Source of the DNA: JANXSF01 sp043745195
Lineage (GTDB): Bacteria > Acidobacteriota > Terriglobia > Bryobacterales > Bryobacteraceae
Direction: 5' to 3'
Assembly: GCA_043745195.1 (NCBI GenBank)
Contig: JAYTTF010000089.1
Location: forward strand, 1-64,000
Length of the DNA: 64,000 nt
Positions 9,465 to 18,404 of this stretch are shown piece after piece. The notes beneath the pieces are model-generated. The model was given only the letters and a program-made list of their open reading frames with translations. It was not told the DNA's origin and made no database searches. Made by a program: the position numbers and the translations under genes. The first letter of the stretch is position 1, and every line of letters begins with the position of its first letter.

Positions 9465-9934
9465 GGTATCTCCTTTTCAGGAGTTGGATCTGACAAAAGA
9501 CGTGTTTCAAGAGAATGGGAAGCGGAGTACTTGGAATCGTCTCGGATCGCTTGCACCGCAACACGGTTCTTGCGATTGACTACAACCGGTCCCAATAAGT
9601 TTGCAGTTGCAGGGCCGTTTTCCGGTAGGCATACAATGGCAAGACAAGCCAGATCTTCGGTGGCGGAGTATTGTTCGGAAACCGAGATTACACCCATGTC
9701 TTCATTCATGATTCGCAACTGATAGGCTTTATCCACAACATTCATAGGAACAGTAACAAAGCAAAGTTCCGGGGACCGTAAGCTTTGTAAGAAAACAATG
9801 GGCTCATACCCCTTCTTTTCAATGGGAACGAAAGAAGTCTCCATTTCGAAGCCAGCTAACCCTTTCGGGAAGGTGACGATGGCAGAAACGTCGTATTCAA
9901 ATTGTCCAAGTCTGTGACTATTCCATTTAGGCAT
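9458..9934 (-). CDS. fliW: Flagellar assembly factor FliW (CsrA antagonist)
   Basis: A 158-residue protein with the FliW pattern: FEYDVSAIVTFPKGLAGFE at the N-terminus, then FVPIEKKGYEPIVFLQSL, CFVTVPMNVV and a conserved end around LLGPVVVNRKNRVAVQ. FliW is the protein partner that sequesters CsrA. The start is the ATG at 9934 (MPKWNS). The reading frame stays open far upstream, but that part only mirrors the adjacent glycosyltransferase gene in another frame and has no FliW character. No flagellin or other flagellar gene is in this window, so the target mRNA is unknown. Confidence 0.92.
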   Translation of the reverse strand: MPKWNSHRLGQFEYDVSAIVTFPKGLAGFEMETSFVPIEKKGYEPIVFLQSLRSPELCFVTVPMNVVDKAYQLRIMNEDMGVISVSEQYSATEDLACLAIVCLPENGPATANLLGPVVVNRKNRVAVQAIRDDSKYSASHSLETRLLSDPTPEKEIPC

Positions 9935-9992
9935 CGATATGGGGCATTCAGTCCTAATTTTGTTATCGGCTGAATGTGGCCAAATCTTAAGA

Positions 9993-11117
9993 TCAGGTCT
10001 TGTTAGACAGCAAACTGGAGTAGATCTCCCCCATCCTGACTGCGGCTGCCTGCACTGCAAGATTGGTAGCCACGTAGTTAGCTGCGTTGGAGGCAAATCC
10101 TTGGCGTGTATCCGGTTGGGATATGAGTTGGTGGAGGCAATCGGCGAGGCTGTTGCTGTTGCCAGGCTCGAACAGCAATCCTGTTTGGTTGTGTTTGACG
10201 AGTTCGGGATTCCCACCCGTGTTCGACGCGACGACAGCGCAGCCGCAAGCCATGGCTTCCATGAGGGAATTGGAAAAGGCCTCGGAGAGGCTGGGGAGCA
10301 CGAATAAATCGATGCCACCAAGCCAAGTGGGGACGTTTTTGGTGGAGGGTTCAAAATGACACTGGTCGAATATTTCTAATTGAGTGGCCTGCTCGCGGAG
10401 TTCTGCAAGCATTGGGCCGCTACCAACGATTGCCAGACGCAAACCAGGATGCTTGGAGGAAACGCCGGCAAAGGCCTCCAATAATGTTGCCAGGCCCTTT
10501 TCCTGACGTAAGACGCAGACAACTCCGATGATAAGCGTGGCTTCCTGGAGAACGGCAGGGAAAAAGGCTGGCCGCTTTCTATTTTGCGGGTTGAAGTTGG
10601 AGAGATCGATTCCATTTGGACAGTGATAAATTCTACTGGGAGAAATACTTTCGTCCTGAATCAGGTGGTTGCGCATGGCTTCGCAATTCACAACCATGCC
10701 GTGCGCCAGAGGATCAGTAAGCCGCAACAGCTTTTGGTATGCGGGCCGATAGAGGCTGCGATGCGCACGAGTGCTGGAAAGTACTACTGGGGTGGCAGCC
10801 AGTCGAGCAAAGGGTGCACCAAAACAAGCGGTGGAATAATCGAAAGAGTGGAATAGCTTAATATGGTGGGTTTTGATGTAGTTGCGAAGGCGTAATCCGG
10901 CTTTAAATGCTTTCACTGAGGCGAAGGAGTCCAGATTCAGATTGAGAACTGGTATGCCTTTATTGGCAAGTTCCTGCTGACGGAAACCACCCTTAAGAGT
11001 GGCTACATGTGGGGTGAAGCGGCGGCGGTCAAGCGACTTTGCAATTTCCACCAATTGTCGTTCCGAGCCACCGGCGGAGAGCATTTCGCTCATGAGAAGA
11101 ACAGGGATTGGATCCAT
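9993..11117 (-). CDS. Glycosyltransferase family 4
   Basis: A 374-residue GT-B fold transferase. The N-terminal domain opens with LLMSEMLSAGGSERQLVEIA, the usual GGSE acceptor-side loop. The C-terminal donor domain has YHCPNGIDLSNF, LIIGVVCVLRQEKG and the nucleotide-sugar motif LPSLSEAFSNSLMEAMACG, the EX7E equivalent. It presumably adds a sugar to a surface polysaccharide. The start is the ATG at 11117, directly after the asnB stop at 11122; a start at 11156 would overlap asnB by 35 bases. It belongs to the minus-strand run carrier protein - asnB - GT4 - fliW - csrA. Confidence 0.9.
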   Translation of the reverse strand: MDPIPVLLMSEMLSAGGSERQLVEIAKSLDRRRFTPHVATLKGGFRQQELANKGIPVLNLNLDSFASVKAFKAGLRLRNYIKTHHIKLFHSFDYSTACFGAPFARLAATPVVLSSTRAHRSLYRPAYQKLLRLTDPLAHGMVVNCEAMRNHLIQDESISPSRIYHCPNGIDLSNFNPQNRKRPAFFPAVLQEATLIIGVVCVLRQEKGLATLLEAFAGVSSKHPGLRLAIVGSGPMLAELREQATQLEIFDQCHFEPSTKNVPTWLGGIDLFVLPSLSEAFSNSLMEAMACGCAVVASNTGGNPELVKHNQTGLLFEPGNSNSLADCLHQLISQPDTRQGFASNAANYVATNLAVQAAAVRMGEIYSSLLSNKT

Positions 11118-11121
11118 GTTC

Positions 11122-13071
11122 TTAGCGGGTGGAGGAGAGCGCCGAACCTGCACCATTCCACCATTTTTCCCGACGACCGGTTATGAAAATATCGCCCCAA
11201 AGCTGGAGATTGAGCAAACGCCAAATACGATCGGTAGCATCCTCAAATCCACCGCGATGTCGACTGATTAGACCGCGAAGCTGATCCAGATCTGTGTAGG
11301 CAGCAACGAATCCGTTTTTATCGGTGAGGGCGTCATATAGGGAATCCATGCCAGGATCGAGAAGCCATTGCCGGAGTGGAGTGGGGAAGCCCATTTTCTT
11401 GCGGTGAACAATATTGTGAGGAAGCAGATCTTCGATGGACTTCTTAAACAGGTACTTTTGCGTGGAGCCTTTGATTTTTAGGCTATCAGGGGCGCGCATG
11501 GCGAATTCTACAAACGTATGATCGAGAAATGGCACACGGCTTTCAATGGAACAAGCCATGCTCATTTGATCCTGCTTCATGAGGAGTTCTACGAGATACG
11601 TTTTCTGATCGGCATAGAGCATGCGGCGCAAATGACTCATGTTCTGGAAATTGCTTTCGTAGCCAAGATAGTTGTCATAAATATCAGAGGGGGCGGCACG
11701 AAGCAGCTCCTTTTGCTGCGACTCGGAAAAAGCGGAGTAGAAATTGTCAAGGAAAAGGGATTCGGTGGTTTCCTCGCGGCCGACGAATGTATGGCCTAGT
11801 TTGCGGCGAATTGAGGCATTAATTAGTGGGCTGCTTGCGACTCGTCCTCTAACCCAGCGGCGCATTCCCGATGGAACGGCCTTGTAGGCGCCCAGGTATT
11901 GATTGTTGAGCAGGTTCCAACGATACCGCTCATAGCCACCAAACAGTTCATCACTGCCTTCGCCAGTGAGGACCACTTTTACCTGGCGGGCCGCAAGTTT
12001 CGAAACGAAAAACAGTGAAACGCTGGAAGGCCAGCAGATGGGTTCATCTTCATGCCAGATGAGTTGCGGCAGGGATTCGAAGAACTCATTGCGGCTGAGC
12101 CTGATTTCGTAATGATCGGTTCCGATGGATTTGGCAACTTGCGATGCATAGCCAAGTTCGCTGTATTTTTCTTCGGCATAACCTACAGAGAACGTTTTCA
12201 CAGGTCCATTTGCCATGCGTTTTACCAGTGCGGCTATAGCCGAGGAATCGACGCCCCCGCTGAGGAACAGTCCAAGAGGTACATCGCTCATCAGCCGCAT
12301 CTGGACCGTTTCTTCCAGGCGTCGTCGGGTTTCAGAAACCCATTCAGTTTCAGAGATTTCTTCCCCTGTGGTAGTAGGCTGAGGAAGATCCCAATATTTT
12401 TCCAGCGTGAGTTCCAGCTTTCCGTTTGCCACCTGCACCGTGGCGGTATGGCCGGGCATCAGTTTTCGGATGTTGCGAAACATGGTTTTTTCGCTACTTA
12501 AGTAGCCGAATGCCAAGTACTCGTTTAATGTTGAATCATCGAATTCCGGACTGATCTCAGGATGTTCCAACAGAGCCTTAATTTCTGAGGCGAAAGCGAA
12601 AGTCCGACCATTGAAAAAATAGTAGAAAGGCTTGATGCCCAACCTGTCGCGAGCGCAGAAAAGGGTTTTAGTCTTGGTATCCCAAATGGTGAAGGCAAAC
12701 ATGCCACGGAACTTTTCGACGCATTTATTGCCCCATTGGGTTGCTGCGTGGAGAATGGTTTCTGTGTCACAACGGGTGGAGTAGCGGTGGCCTAGTCTTT
12801 CAAGTTCGGGACGAATACTGGCATGGTTAAAAACCTCACCGTTGTAAACGATCCAGTGAGTACGCGCGGCGTTGGTCATGGGCTGATGCCCGCCAGCGAC
12901 ATCGACGATACTCAGGCGGCGGTGCCCAAGAGCAACAAAGTCATCTTGAAAAAACCCGAAATCATCGGGGCCCCGATGGGCAATCTCCCCATTCATCCTT
13001 TCGACGATGGAGCGAACGTGACTGACCTCATCAAGAGCTTTGGAACTTACAAAACCTGCAATGCCACACAT
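11122..13071 (-). CDS. asnB: AsnB-type glutamine amidotransferase, first copy
   Basis: This 649-residue protein has the two domains of glutamine-hydrolysing asparagine synthetase. The N-terminal Ntn glutaminase begins MCGIAGFV with the nucleophile Cys2 and continues with AHRGPDDFG and HRRLSIVDVAGGHQPM. The synthetase domain carries the ATP-binding P-loop LFLSGGVDSSAIAALV near residue 265 and VLTGEGSDELFGGYERY. In polysaccharide clusters such enzymes often amidate a uronic acid or another carboxylate rather than free aspartate; WbpS in Pseudomonas O-antigen loci and the exosortase-A-associated amidotransferases are examples. The gene lies ten bases downstream of a carrier-protein-like gene and ahead of GT4. 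Confidence 0.9.
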   Translation of the reverse strand: MCGIAGFVSSKALDEVSHVRSIVERMNGEIAHRGPDDFGFFQDDFVALGHRRLSIVDVAGGHQPMTNAARTHWIVYNGEVFNHASIRPELERLGHRYSTRCDTETILHAATQWGNKCVEKFRGMFAFTIWDTKTKTLFCARDRLGIKPFYYFFNGRTFAFASEIKALLEHPEISPEFDDSTLNEYLAFGYLSSEKTMFRNIRKLMPGHTATVQVANGKLELTLEKYWDLPQPTTTGEEISETEWVSETRRRLEETVQMRLMSDVPLGLFLSGGVDSSAIAALVKRMANGPVKTFSVGYAEEKYSELGYASQVAKSIGTDHYEIRLSRNEFFESLPQLIWHEDEPICWPSSVSLFFVSKLAARQVKVVLTGEGSDELFGGYERYRWNLLNNQYLGAYKAVPSGMRRWVRGRVASSPLINASIRRKLGHTFVGREETTESLFLDNFYSAFSESQQKELLRAAPSDIYDNYLGYESNFQNMSHLRRMLYADQKTYLVELLMKQDQMSMACSIESRVPFLDHTFVEFAMRAPDSLKIKGSTQKYLFKKSIEDLLPHNIVHRKKMGFPTPLRQWLLDPGMDSLYDALTDKNGFVAAYTDLDQLRGLISRHRGGFEDATDRIWRLLNLQLWGDIFITGRREKWWNGAGSALSSTR

Positions 13072-13081
13072 AATTTCCTTA

Positions 13082-13285
13082 TTAACAGTTTACTTGTTGC
13101 GCTCTTTTGGCTTCTAGATTGGCGTCCATTTCGAGGCCCAGCTCGGAGACAACAGAGGGAAGGTTCTGGACGTCAGCAACGGATGTCCATACTTCAACGG
13201 TTTCGCGAGTATCGGAAGCAGTAAGTGCGTTTGGAGTAACCCCAAGCACCTCTTCGATGAGGATCTTGAATGAATTACGAATCAT
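13082..13285 (-). CDS. Acyl-carrier-protein-like small protein
   Basis: A 67-residue acidic protein with the size and order of an acyl or peptidyl carrier protein. An N-terminal helix (FKILIEEVLGVTPNAL) is followed by VEVWTSVADVQNL, which aligns with the carrier motif xWDSLxHVxL, and then by a third helix region (SELGLEMDANLE). The canonical Asp-Ser-Leu is Thr-Ser-Val, so the serine that would carry phosphopantetheine is kept. It is the first gene of the minus-strand run and sits ten bases ahead of asnB. The call is from helix pattern and motif position only, and a non-functional relic is possible. Confidence 0.55.
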   Translation of the reverse strand: MIRNSFKILIEEVLGVTPNALTASDTRETVEVWTSVADVQNLPSVVSELGLEMDANLEAKRAQQVNC

Positions 13286-13541
13286 TAGTTAGAAGATCGG
13301 CAGAAGTTACTCTGATATTTAAGACTTCCTACTCTAAGTCATATGGTATCAGGAGATGGAAAGAACATGCTTGGACGTGTGAACTGCCAATTGGTGGTAA
13401 CCGTTTCTAGCGAAGTTGCCTTGCGAGTACAGATTCGCGTTGCGGGGCAGTGCGTAGCGAACTCATAAATTAAGGGAATTGGCTCTGGAAACCTTTTACA
13501 GCCGGTCATAGTTCCAGCCAAAAGATTGTAGCTGATGCACA
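13286..13541. other. Intergenic region between divergent polysaccharide genes
   Basis: About 250 bases between the carrier-protein gene and the promoter region of the methyltransferase. It must hold the promoter of the minus-strand carrier protein-asnB-GT4 run. I see no open reading frame with coding character and no clear hexamer pair on the minus strand. The word CCGTTTCTAG near 13400 resembles the core of the repeat that flanks the CRISPR locus, but ten matching bases may be chance. Confidence 0.4.
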
Positions 13542-13620
13542 GTTTCAAACAGAAACGGGAGTGATATAATTTGAGATGAGAACGGGTCTAACTCGGCGTT
13601 GGGGGTTCATGTTCGCCGAG
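13542..13620 (+). promoter_or_regulatory. Candidate sigma-70 promoter and leader hairpin for the methyltransferase gene
   Basis: A perfect -10 hexamer TATAAT lies at 13565-13570. The hexamer 17 bases upstream (GTTTCA at 13542) is a poor -35. Between this -10 and the ATG at 13663 there is a seven-base-pair hairpin, CTCGGCG at 13592-13598 with CGCCGAG at 13614-13620, which would lie in the 5' untranslated region about 40 bases before the start codon. Confidence 0.4.
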
Positions 13621-13662
13621 CCACACTAGAACCTGTCAGAGTAATCACCACTGTACGAAAAA

Positions 13663-14538
13663 ATGTCAACATCAGTTAATTCACCTTCTACCCATGCTGC
13701 GGAGGTTTCCCGAGGGGAACGCTTCCGTTTCGGAGACAATTGGTCCCGATTTCTAACACTGCTCAATGACGACCGGATCCGTTCGGCTGAGCAGTCCCTC
13801 CGCGATATGCTGGAGATTACCGACTTAAAAGGCAAGACGTTTCTCGATATAGGATCAGGGAGTGGGTTATTCAGCCTGGTTGCCCGACGTTTGGGGGCGA
13901 AGGTTTTTTCCTTTGACTATGACCCTTCTTCCGTCGCTTGCACTACGGAACTGAGACGTCGCTACTTTCCTGAGGATCAAAATTGGACGATTCAACAGGG
14001 TTCAGCATTGGACGCCGACTACGTTAAATCGCTTGGTAAATTCGATATTGTCTATTCTTGGGGAGTTCTGCACCACACCGGGAACATGTGGTTGGCATTG
14101 GAAAATGCTGCGCTTGCAACTGCTGCAAAGAGCACCTTATTTATAGCGATTTATAACGACACAGGTACACAAGCTCGCCGTTGGGTTACCAAGAAAAAAA
14201 TCTATAATAAACTCCCAGGAATTTTGCAAACGCCCTTTGCTATTGCAGTAACGCTGCCTGAAGAAGTTAAGATCTTTTCGCGTTCTTTACTGTACGGTGA
14301 AGTTGGCAGCTATTTCAAAACTTGGAGTCTAAACGCCGAGAATCCGCGGGCTCGTGGAATGTCCAAATGGTACGACATTATTGATTGGGTCGGCGGGTAC
14401 CCTTACGAGTATGCGACGGCGGACGAGATCTTCGATTTCTACCGCAAACGTGGATTTACGATGACCCGGCTTCGGTCCGGTTATGTTGGGCTTGGATGCA
14501 ACGAGTTTGTTTTCAAAAAAGATGCTGTAGCTTCCTAA
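13663..14538 (+). CDS. Class I SAM-dependent methyltransferase
   Basis: A 291-residue cytoplasmic enzyme. Motif I is TFLDIGSGSGLFSLVARRLG near residue 60, followed by an acidic strand end (VFSFDYDPSSV) and the post-motif FDIVYSWGVLHHTGNMW, the usual order of a Rossmann-type methyltransferase. The C-terminal third (WYDIIDWVGGYPYEYATADE) resembles small-molecule or sugar methyltransferases of polysaccharide loci. It probably methylates a sugar precursor of the neighbouring cluster; the substrate is not evident. It is convergent with the second asnB. Confidence 0.85.
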   Translation: MSTSVNSPSTHAAEVSRGERFRFGDNWSRFLTLLNDDRIRSAEQSLRDMLEITDLKGKTFLDIGSGSGLFSLVARRLGAKVFSFDYDPSSVACTTELRRRYFPEDQNWTIQQGSALDADYVKSLGKFDIVYSWGVLHHTGNMWLALENAALATAAKSTLFIAIYNDTGTQARRWVTKKKIYNKLPGILQTPFAIAVTLPEEVKIFSRSLLYGEVGSYFKTWSLNAENPRARGMSKWYDIIDWVGGYPYEYATADEIFDFYRKRGFTMTRLRSGYVGLGCNEFVFKKDAVAS

Positions 14539-14558
14539 GAGCAAGCATGGCGAACAGA

Positions 14559-16430
14559 CTAGATCTCGTTGCCAAAGCGCCGGAACCAGAGTTCCAACAT
14601 CAATAGTGTCCATAGCCAATGGAAGTTGTCTCGTCGGCCAGAATCGTGCTCTTCGAGCAACTGGCGGACGAAGGGCCCAGAAGCAATTCCGCGACGAACG
14701 AAGGTTGAACTGGTTAAGTGATCCCAAAGAAATTCTTTGAGAGAACCACGGAACCAAAGTGCCAAGGGCACCCCGAAACCTTTTTTGGGCCGGGTAAGTA
14801 GATCCGGCGGCAGCCTGTCACCGACTGCATCCACAAGAATTGCCTTGCCCTTTCCTTGTCTCATCTTCATGGCATGAGGAATGCGAGCGGCGAGTTCGGC
14901 AAATTCGTGGTCCAGCATGGGGCAACGAACTTCAAGAGAGTTCGCCATGGACATGCGGTCTACTTTCGTTAACATGTCCCCAGTGAGTTTCGCTGTGGCC
15001 TCGAAATAAAACGCTTGCGTTAGAATATCCGCTCCTTCGGGAGCCAGGCACTGGGCAAATGTCCTGGTGATGTAGCTAGCGTCGGCGGGTTCCATCCAGT
15101 CTGGGGTGAGCAGTTGTTGACGAAGGTAAAATGGAGTGTAATTCAGCTCGAAGTATCGCTCTAGCGGCGTTTTGCGGCTGAGCATACGAAGGTAATTTTT
15201 CCCATAGGAGTTGTAACTCAGTTGATCTGCCATTTTTGAAACGGCACCGCGAACCCATTGAGGGATTTTGTCAAATTTACGGTATTGATCGATAAGGAAA
15301 AAACTTTCATAGCCGGCGAAAAGCTCGTCCCCACCGTCACCGGTGAGGGCAACCTTCACGTGTTGGACCGCGAATTGGCTTACCAGGTAAGTTGGAATTG
15401 CCGAGGAATCACCGAAAGGTTCGTCGAAGGATTCAACGAGTTTATTTACCAGATCCACCGAATCGGGTTTGACGAGAATTTCATGGTGTTCGGTGTTGTA
15501 TTGTTGCGCAACCTGTTTTGCCCAGGGTAGTTCATTGAAAGCGGCTTCTTCGAATCCTATGGAAAAGGTTTTAATGGGATCCTTGGTGGTACTAGCCATG
15601 GAGGCCACAACGGAAGTTGAATCGATGCCACCACTCAGGAAAGCACCAAGCGGCACGTCGGCGATCATACGAATACGCACAGCTTCGTCGAATTTTTCGC
15701 GAATCTGACTGCACCACTGTGCGTGGGTCTGGTTGGTTGGATCCGACTCAGCGGGGATCGGGAGTTTCCAGTAGCGATCCTGCTCAATCGTACCTTTATT
15801 GGCATCATAGACCAGCCAGGAACCTGGAGGAAGCTTCTTAATATTTTTGTAAGGGCTGAGAGGATCGGGGACATAGGAGAACTGGAAGTACTGGCGAATT
15901 GCTTCGTTATCCAATTCCAGAGGGACCCCGGCAACGCGCAGACATTTTAGTTCGCTTCCGAAGTAGAAGCCGTCCTTGGTGTGGGCGTAATAAAGTGGTT
16001 TTTTGCCAAAACGGTCGCGAGCTACTAACAATTTTCGGGTTTTACTATTCCAAATCGCGAAAGTGAACATTCCGCGCAACTTATGGATGCCGGACGTTCC
16101 CTCTTGTTGGAACAAATGGAGAATTACCTCAGTATCGCTGGCAGTTCGAAATTTATGCCCTTGTTTGGCCAAAGCCTCGCGCAATTCACGATATTGATAG
16201 ATCTCCCCGTTGAACACAATCCATAAGCTATGATCTTCATTGGGGATTGGTTGATGTCCGGTGGATAGATCGATGATACTGAGGCGTCGCATGCCAATAC
16301 TGCAGGGACCATCGGTATGAATTCCCTGGTCGTCCGGGCCGCGATGCACTATGGATTTGCACATGGCGTCGACGACGCTTTCCCGTGCCTGTCCATTATT
16401 GTTTAGAACATAACCGGCTATACCGCACAT
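14559..16430 (-). CDS. asnB: AsnB-type glutamine amidotransferase, second copy
   Basis: At 623 residues this is a second, clearly diverged asparagine-synthetase-like amidotransferase. It starts MCGIAGYVLNNNG with nucleophile Cys2, has IVHRGPDDQGIHTDG and MRRLSIIDLSTGHQPI in the glutaminase half, and GAFLSGGIDSTSVVASM plus LTGDGGDELFAGYESF in the synthetase half. Its wording is closest to the exosortase-A-system-associated amidotransferase 1 family as I remember it. Together with the first copy and the nucleotide-sugar dehydrogenase it fits a polysaccharide with two different amide groups. Divergent from the heparinase gene, with a short shared promoter region at 16431-16494. Confidence 0.9.
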   Translation of the reverse strand: MCGIAGYVLNNNGQARESVVDAMCKSIVHRGPDDQGIHTDGPCSIGMRRLSIIDLSTGHQPIPNEDHSLWIVFNGEIYQYRELREALAKQGHKFRTASDTEVILHLFQQEGTSGIHKLRGMFTFAIWNSKTRKLLVARDRFGKKPLYYAHTKDGFYFGSELKCLRVAGVPLELDNEAIRQYFQFSYVPDPLSPYKNIKKLPPGSWLVYDANKGTIEQDRYWKLPIPAESDPTNQTHAQWCSQIREKFDEAVRIRMIADVPLGAFLSGGIDSTSVVASMASTTKDPIKTFSIGFEEAAFNELPWAKQVAQQYNTEHHEILVKPDSVDLVNKLVESFDEPFGDSSAIPTYLVSQFAVQHVKVALTGDGGDELFAGYESFFLIDQYRKFDKIPQWVRGAVSKMADQLSYNSYGKNYLRMLSRKTPLERYFELNYTPFYLRQQLLTPDWMEPADASYITRTFAQCLAPEGADILTQAFYFEATAKLTGDMLTKVDRMSMANSLEVRCPMLDHEFAELAARIPHAMKMRQGKGKAILVDAVGDRLPPDLLTRPKKGFGVPLALWFRGSLKEFLWDHLTSSTFVRRGIASGPFVRQLLEEHDSGRRDNFHWLWTLLMLELWFRRFGNEI

Positions 16431-16494
16431 AGTAAAAATGGACTAATAAAGGAACAAAACTTGAACATGATTCAATTATCGCAGAGCTCGATTT

Positions 16495-18396
16495 ATGCCG
16501 CGCATTCGTAGCCGCGAGGAAATTCTTTTCCGGTTGCGGCAAGAGACATCGAACCTACACTCTTACTTTCGGCCCAAAGTGGCATTGCCTGTAGTCATGC
16601 GGCCTTTGCTTCCATCCGCCAAGGAAGTTGCTCAAGAGTTGAGAGGATCACCCTTCGACAACGAAGTCATGGAGATTGCAGAGCAGGTGTTGGCTCACCG
16701 CTTTCCCTTACTGGGTGGAACCTTGGATACAGGGCCGGACATTCATTGGCGGCGCGACTATGCCAGCGGTATAGAGACTGGTTTGAAGTATTACCGGTTC
16801 ATTCCTTATCTGGATGCGGCGCGTGCGGGGGATCACAAAAATATTTGGGAATTGAATCGTCATCAGCACCTTGTTTTACTAGCCCAGGCGGGGCTGTTGA
16901 GTGGCCAGGAAAAGTATTGGCAAGAGATCCAGAAGCAGTTATCCAGTTGGTTTGAACATAATCCTTATGGACGGGGCATCAACTGGACCAGCGCATTGGA
17001 AGTTGGTTTCCGGGCCATCAGTTGGATTTGGCTTCTCCATCTGGGGCGTGACCATTTTAGTGTGGAAGAGCGCAAGCGTTTGACGAATGGATTGTTTCAG
17101 CACGCTGGCCATCTGGAGAAAAATCTTTCCGTTTATTTTTCCCCAAATACCCATTTATTGGGTGAGGCCGTGGCGCTGCATGCCATAGGGACGCTTTTTC
17201 CAGGATGGCAGGAATCCGCAAAGTGGGTGGAGTTGGGTGGGCGGATTGTTGCGCAGGAAATGCAAAGACAGGTATTGGAAGATGGTGCGCACTTTGAACA
17301 GTCCACGTATTATCACGTGTATGCGGTGGATATGTTCCTGTTTCATGCTGTAATTTGTGAGACGAATCCGTATGCTGCGAAGTTGAGGAAAATGGCGGAA
17401 TATCTGGAATCTTTGATGGGTCCAGCGCGGAAGCTTTCGTTTTTTGGGGATGACGACGGTGGCCGATTTTTTCACCCCTATGGCACACACGACCAATTTG
17501 GAAGGGGGACGCTGGCTGCATGTTCAAAGGCACTTAAGTTGGACCTTGCCCATGATTATGCAGATCTGTTTCCCCAGGCAGTCTGGTTACTTGGAAAGAG
17601 GGCATTGACTAGACCATTGGCTAGTGGGCCAAGGGCTTCGCGCATTTTCCGGAACACAGGGATGGCATCGCTGGTCAGTGGCGATGCGCATTTGCTGTTC
17701 GACGTGGGGTCTTTTGGACCAGGTGCTGCCGGGCATAGTCATGCTGATGCTTTAAGTATTACCTTACGATTGGGTGTTGAGGAACTATTTGTGGATGCCG
17801 GAACTTTCACCTATGTGGGGGATTTGAAGGAAAGAGACCGCTTTAGGGGCACAGGTGCCCACAATACAATCCAAATCGACCAACAAGATCAGGCCACTGC
17901 CACCAGACCATTCGCCTGGGAAGGGCGTCCGGAAGTGGAATTGCTTGAATTCAAAGCAACGGACGAAGAGGATTTCGTAGTTGCCGAGAGCAGGTACAAG
18001 AATTTCCGGCATAGAAGGCGGTTGCTATTCAGGAAGCGGGAGGGTCTGATTTTGGTCTGCGATTTCGTGGCTGGAGGAAGTGACGGCGAATATGCCGTGG
18101 AGCAGATCTGGCATGCTGGAGAAGCGGTGAATCTTGTTGAACCTGGGGTGTTCCAAATCGGCAAGAGCGCTACTTTACAGCTTGCGGGAAATACAGAGTT
18201 TGCTTTTGATGGATGGCGGTCGAGGGTTTTTGGGCAAAAGGAACACAATCCAATTGTTCGACAAACACGACATGGCAAACTTCCTATTGTGATGCCTGCA
18301 GCGATTAGCCTGCTAGGTAAGAAAAACATCACGTTCCAGACGTTCGGGGACGCAGTCGAGTTCTCAGTGGAGGGGACAGTCTTCAGGCTTGGGTGA
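16495..18396 (+). CDS. Heparinase II/III family polysaccharide lyase
   Basis: A 633-residue protein with an N-terminal alpha/alpha toroid (about residues 60-360; NWTSALEVGFRAISWIWLLH, SPNTHLLGEAVALH, EDGAHFEQSTYYHVYAVDMF) and a C-terminal beta-sandwich (about 370-630) with FGPGAAGHSHADALSITLR and GTFTYVGDLKERDRFRGTGA. This is the alginate/heparin lyase-like architecture. No signal peptide is visible, which is common for the versions encoded in exopolysaccharide clusters, where they are thought to trim or edit the polymer. It sits between amidotransferase and flippase genes. The polymer it acts on is unknown. Confidence 0.88.
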   Translation: MPRIRSREEILFRLRQETSNLHSYFRPKVALPVVMRPLLPSAKEVAQELRGSPFDNEVMEIAEQVLAHRFPLLGGTLDTGPDIHWRRDYASGIETGLKYYRFIPYLDAARAGDHKNIWELNRHQHLVLLAQAGLLSGQEKYWQEIQKQLSSWFEHNPYGRGINWTSALEVGFRAISWIWLLHLGRDHFSVEERKRLTNGLFQHAGHLEKNLSVYFSPNTHLLGEAVALHAIGTLFPGWQESAKWVELGGRIVAQEMQRQVLEDGAHFEQSTYYHVYAVDMFLFHAVICETNPYAAKLRKMAEYLESLMGPARKLSFFGDDDGGRFFHPYGTHDQFGRGTLAACSKALKLDLAHDYADLFPQAVWLLGKRALTRPLASGPRASRIFRNTGMASLVSGDAHLLFDVGSFGPGAAGHSHADALSITLRLGVEELFVDAGTFTYVGDLKERDRFRGTGAHNTIQIDQQDQATATRPFAWEGRPEVELLEFKATDEEDFVVAESRYKNFRHRRRLLFRKREGLILVCDFVAGGSDGEYAVEQIWHAGEAVNLVEPGVFQIGKSATLQLAGNTEFAFDGWRSRVFGQKEHNPIVRQTRHGKLPIVMPAAISLLGKKNITFQTFGDAVEFSVEGTVFRLG

Positions 18397-18404
18397 TTTG
18401 GAGT

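Noticed and set aside
9935..10354. Upstream extension of the fliW frame by 140 codons
   Set aside because: The extra part is Pro/Ser-rich, mirrors the glycosyltransferase gene in another frame and has no FliW similarity; the ATG at 9934 gives a normal-length FliW.
13395..13410. CCGTTTCTAG near 13400 as another copy of the CRISPR-flanking repeat
   Set aside because: Only the ten-base core matches and the flanks differ, so chance cannot be ruled out.
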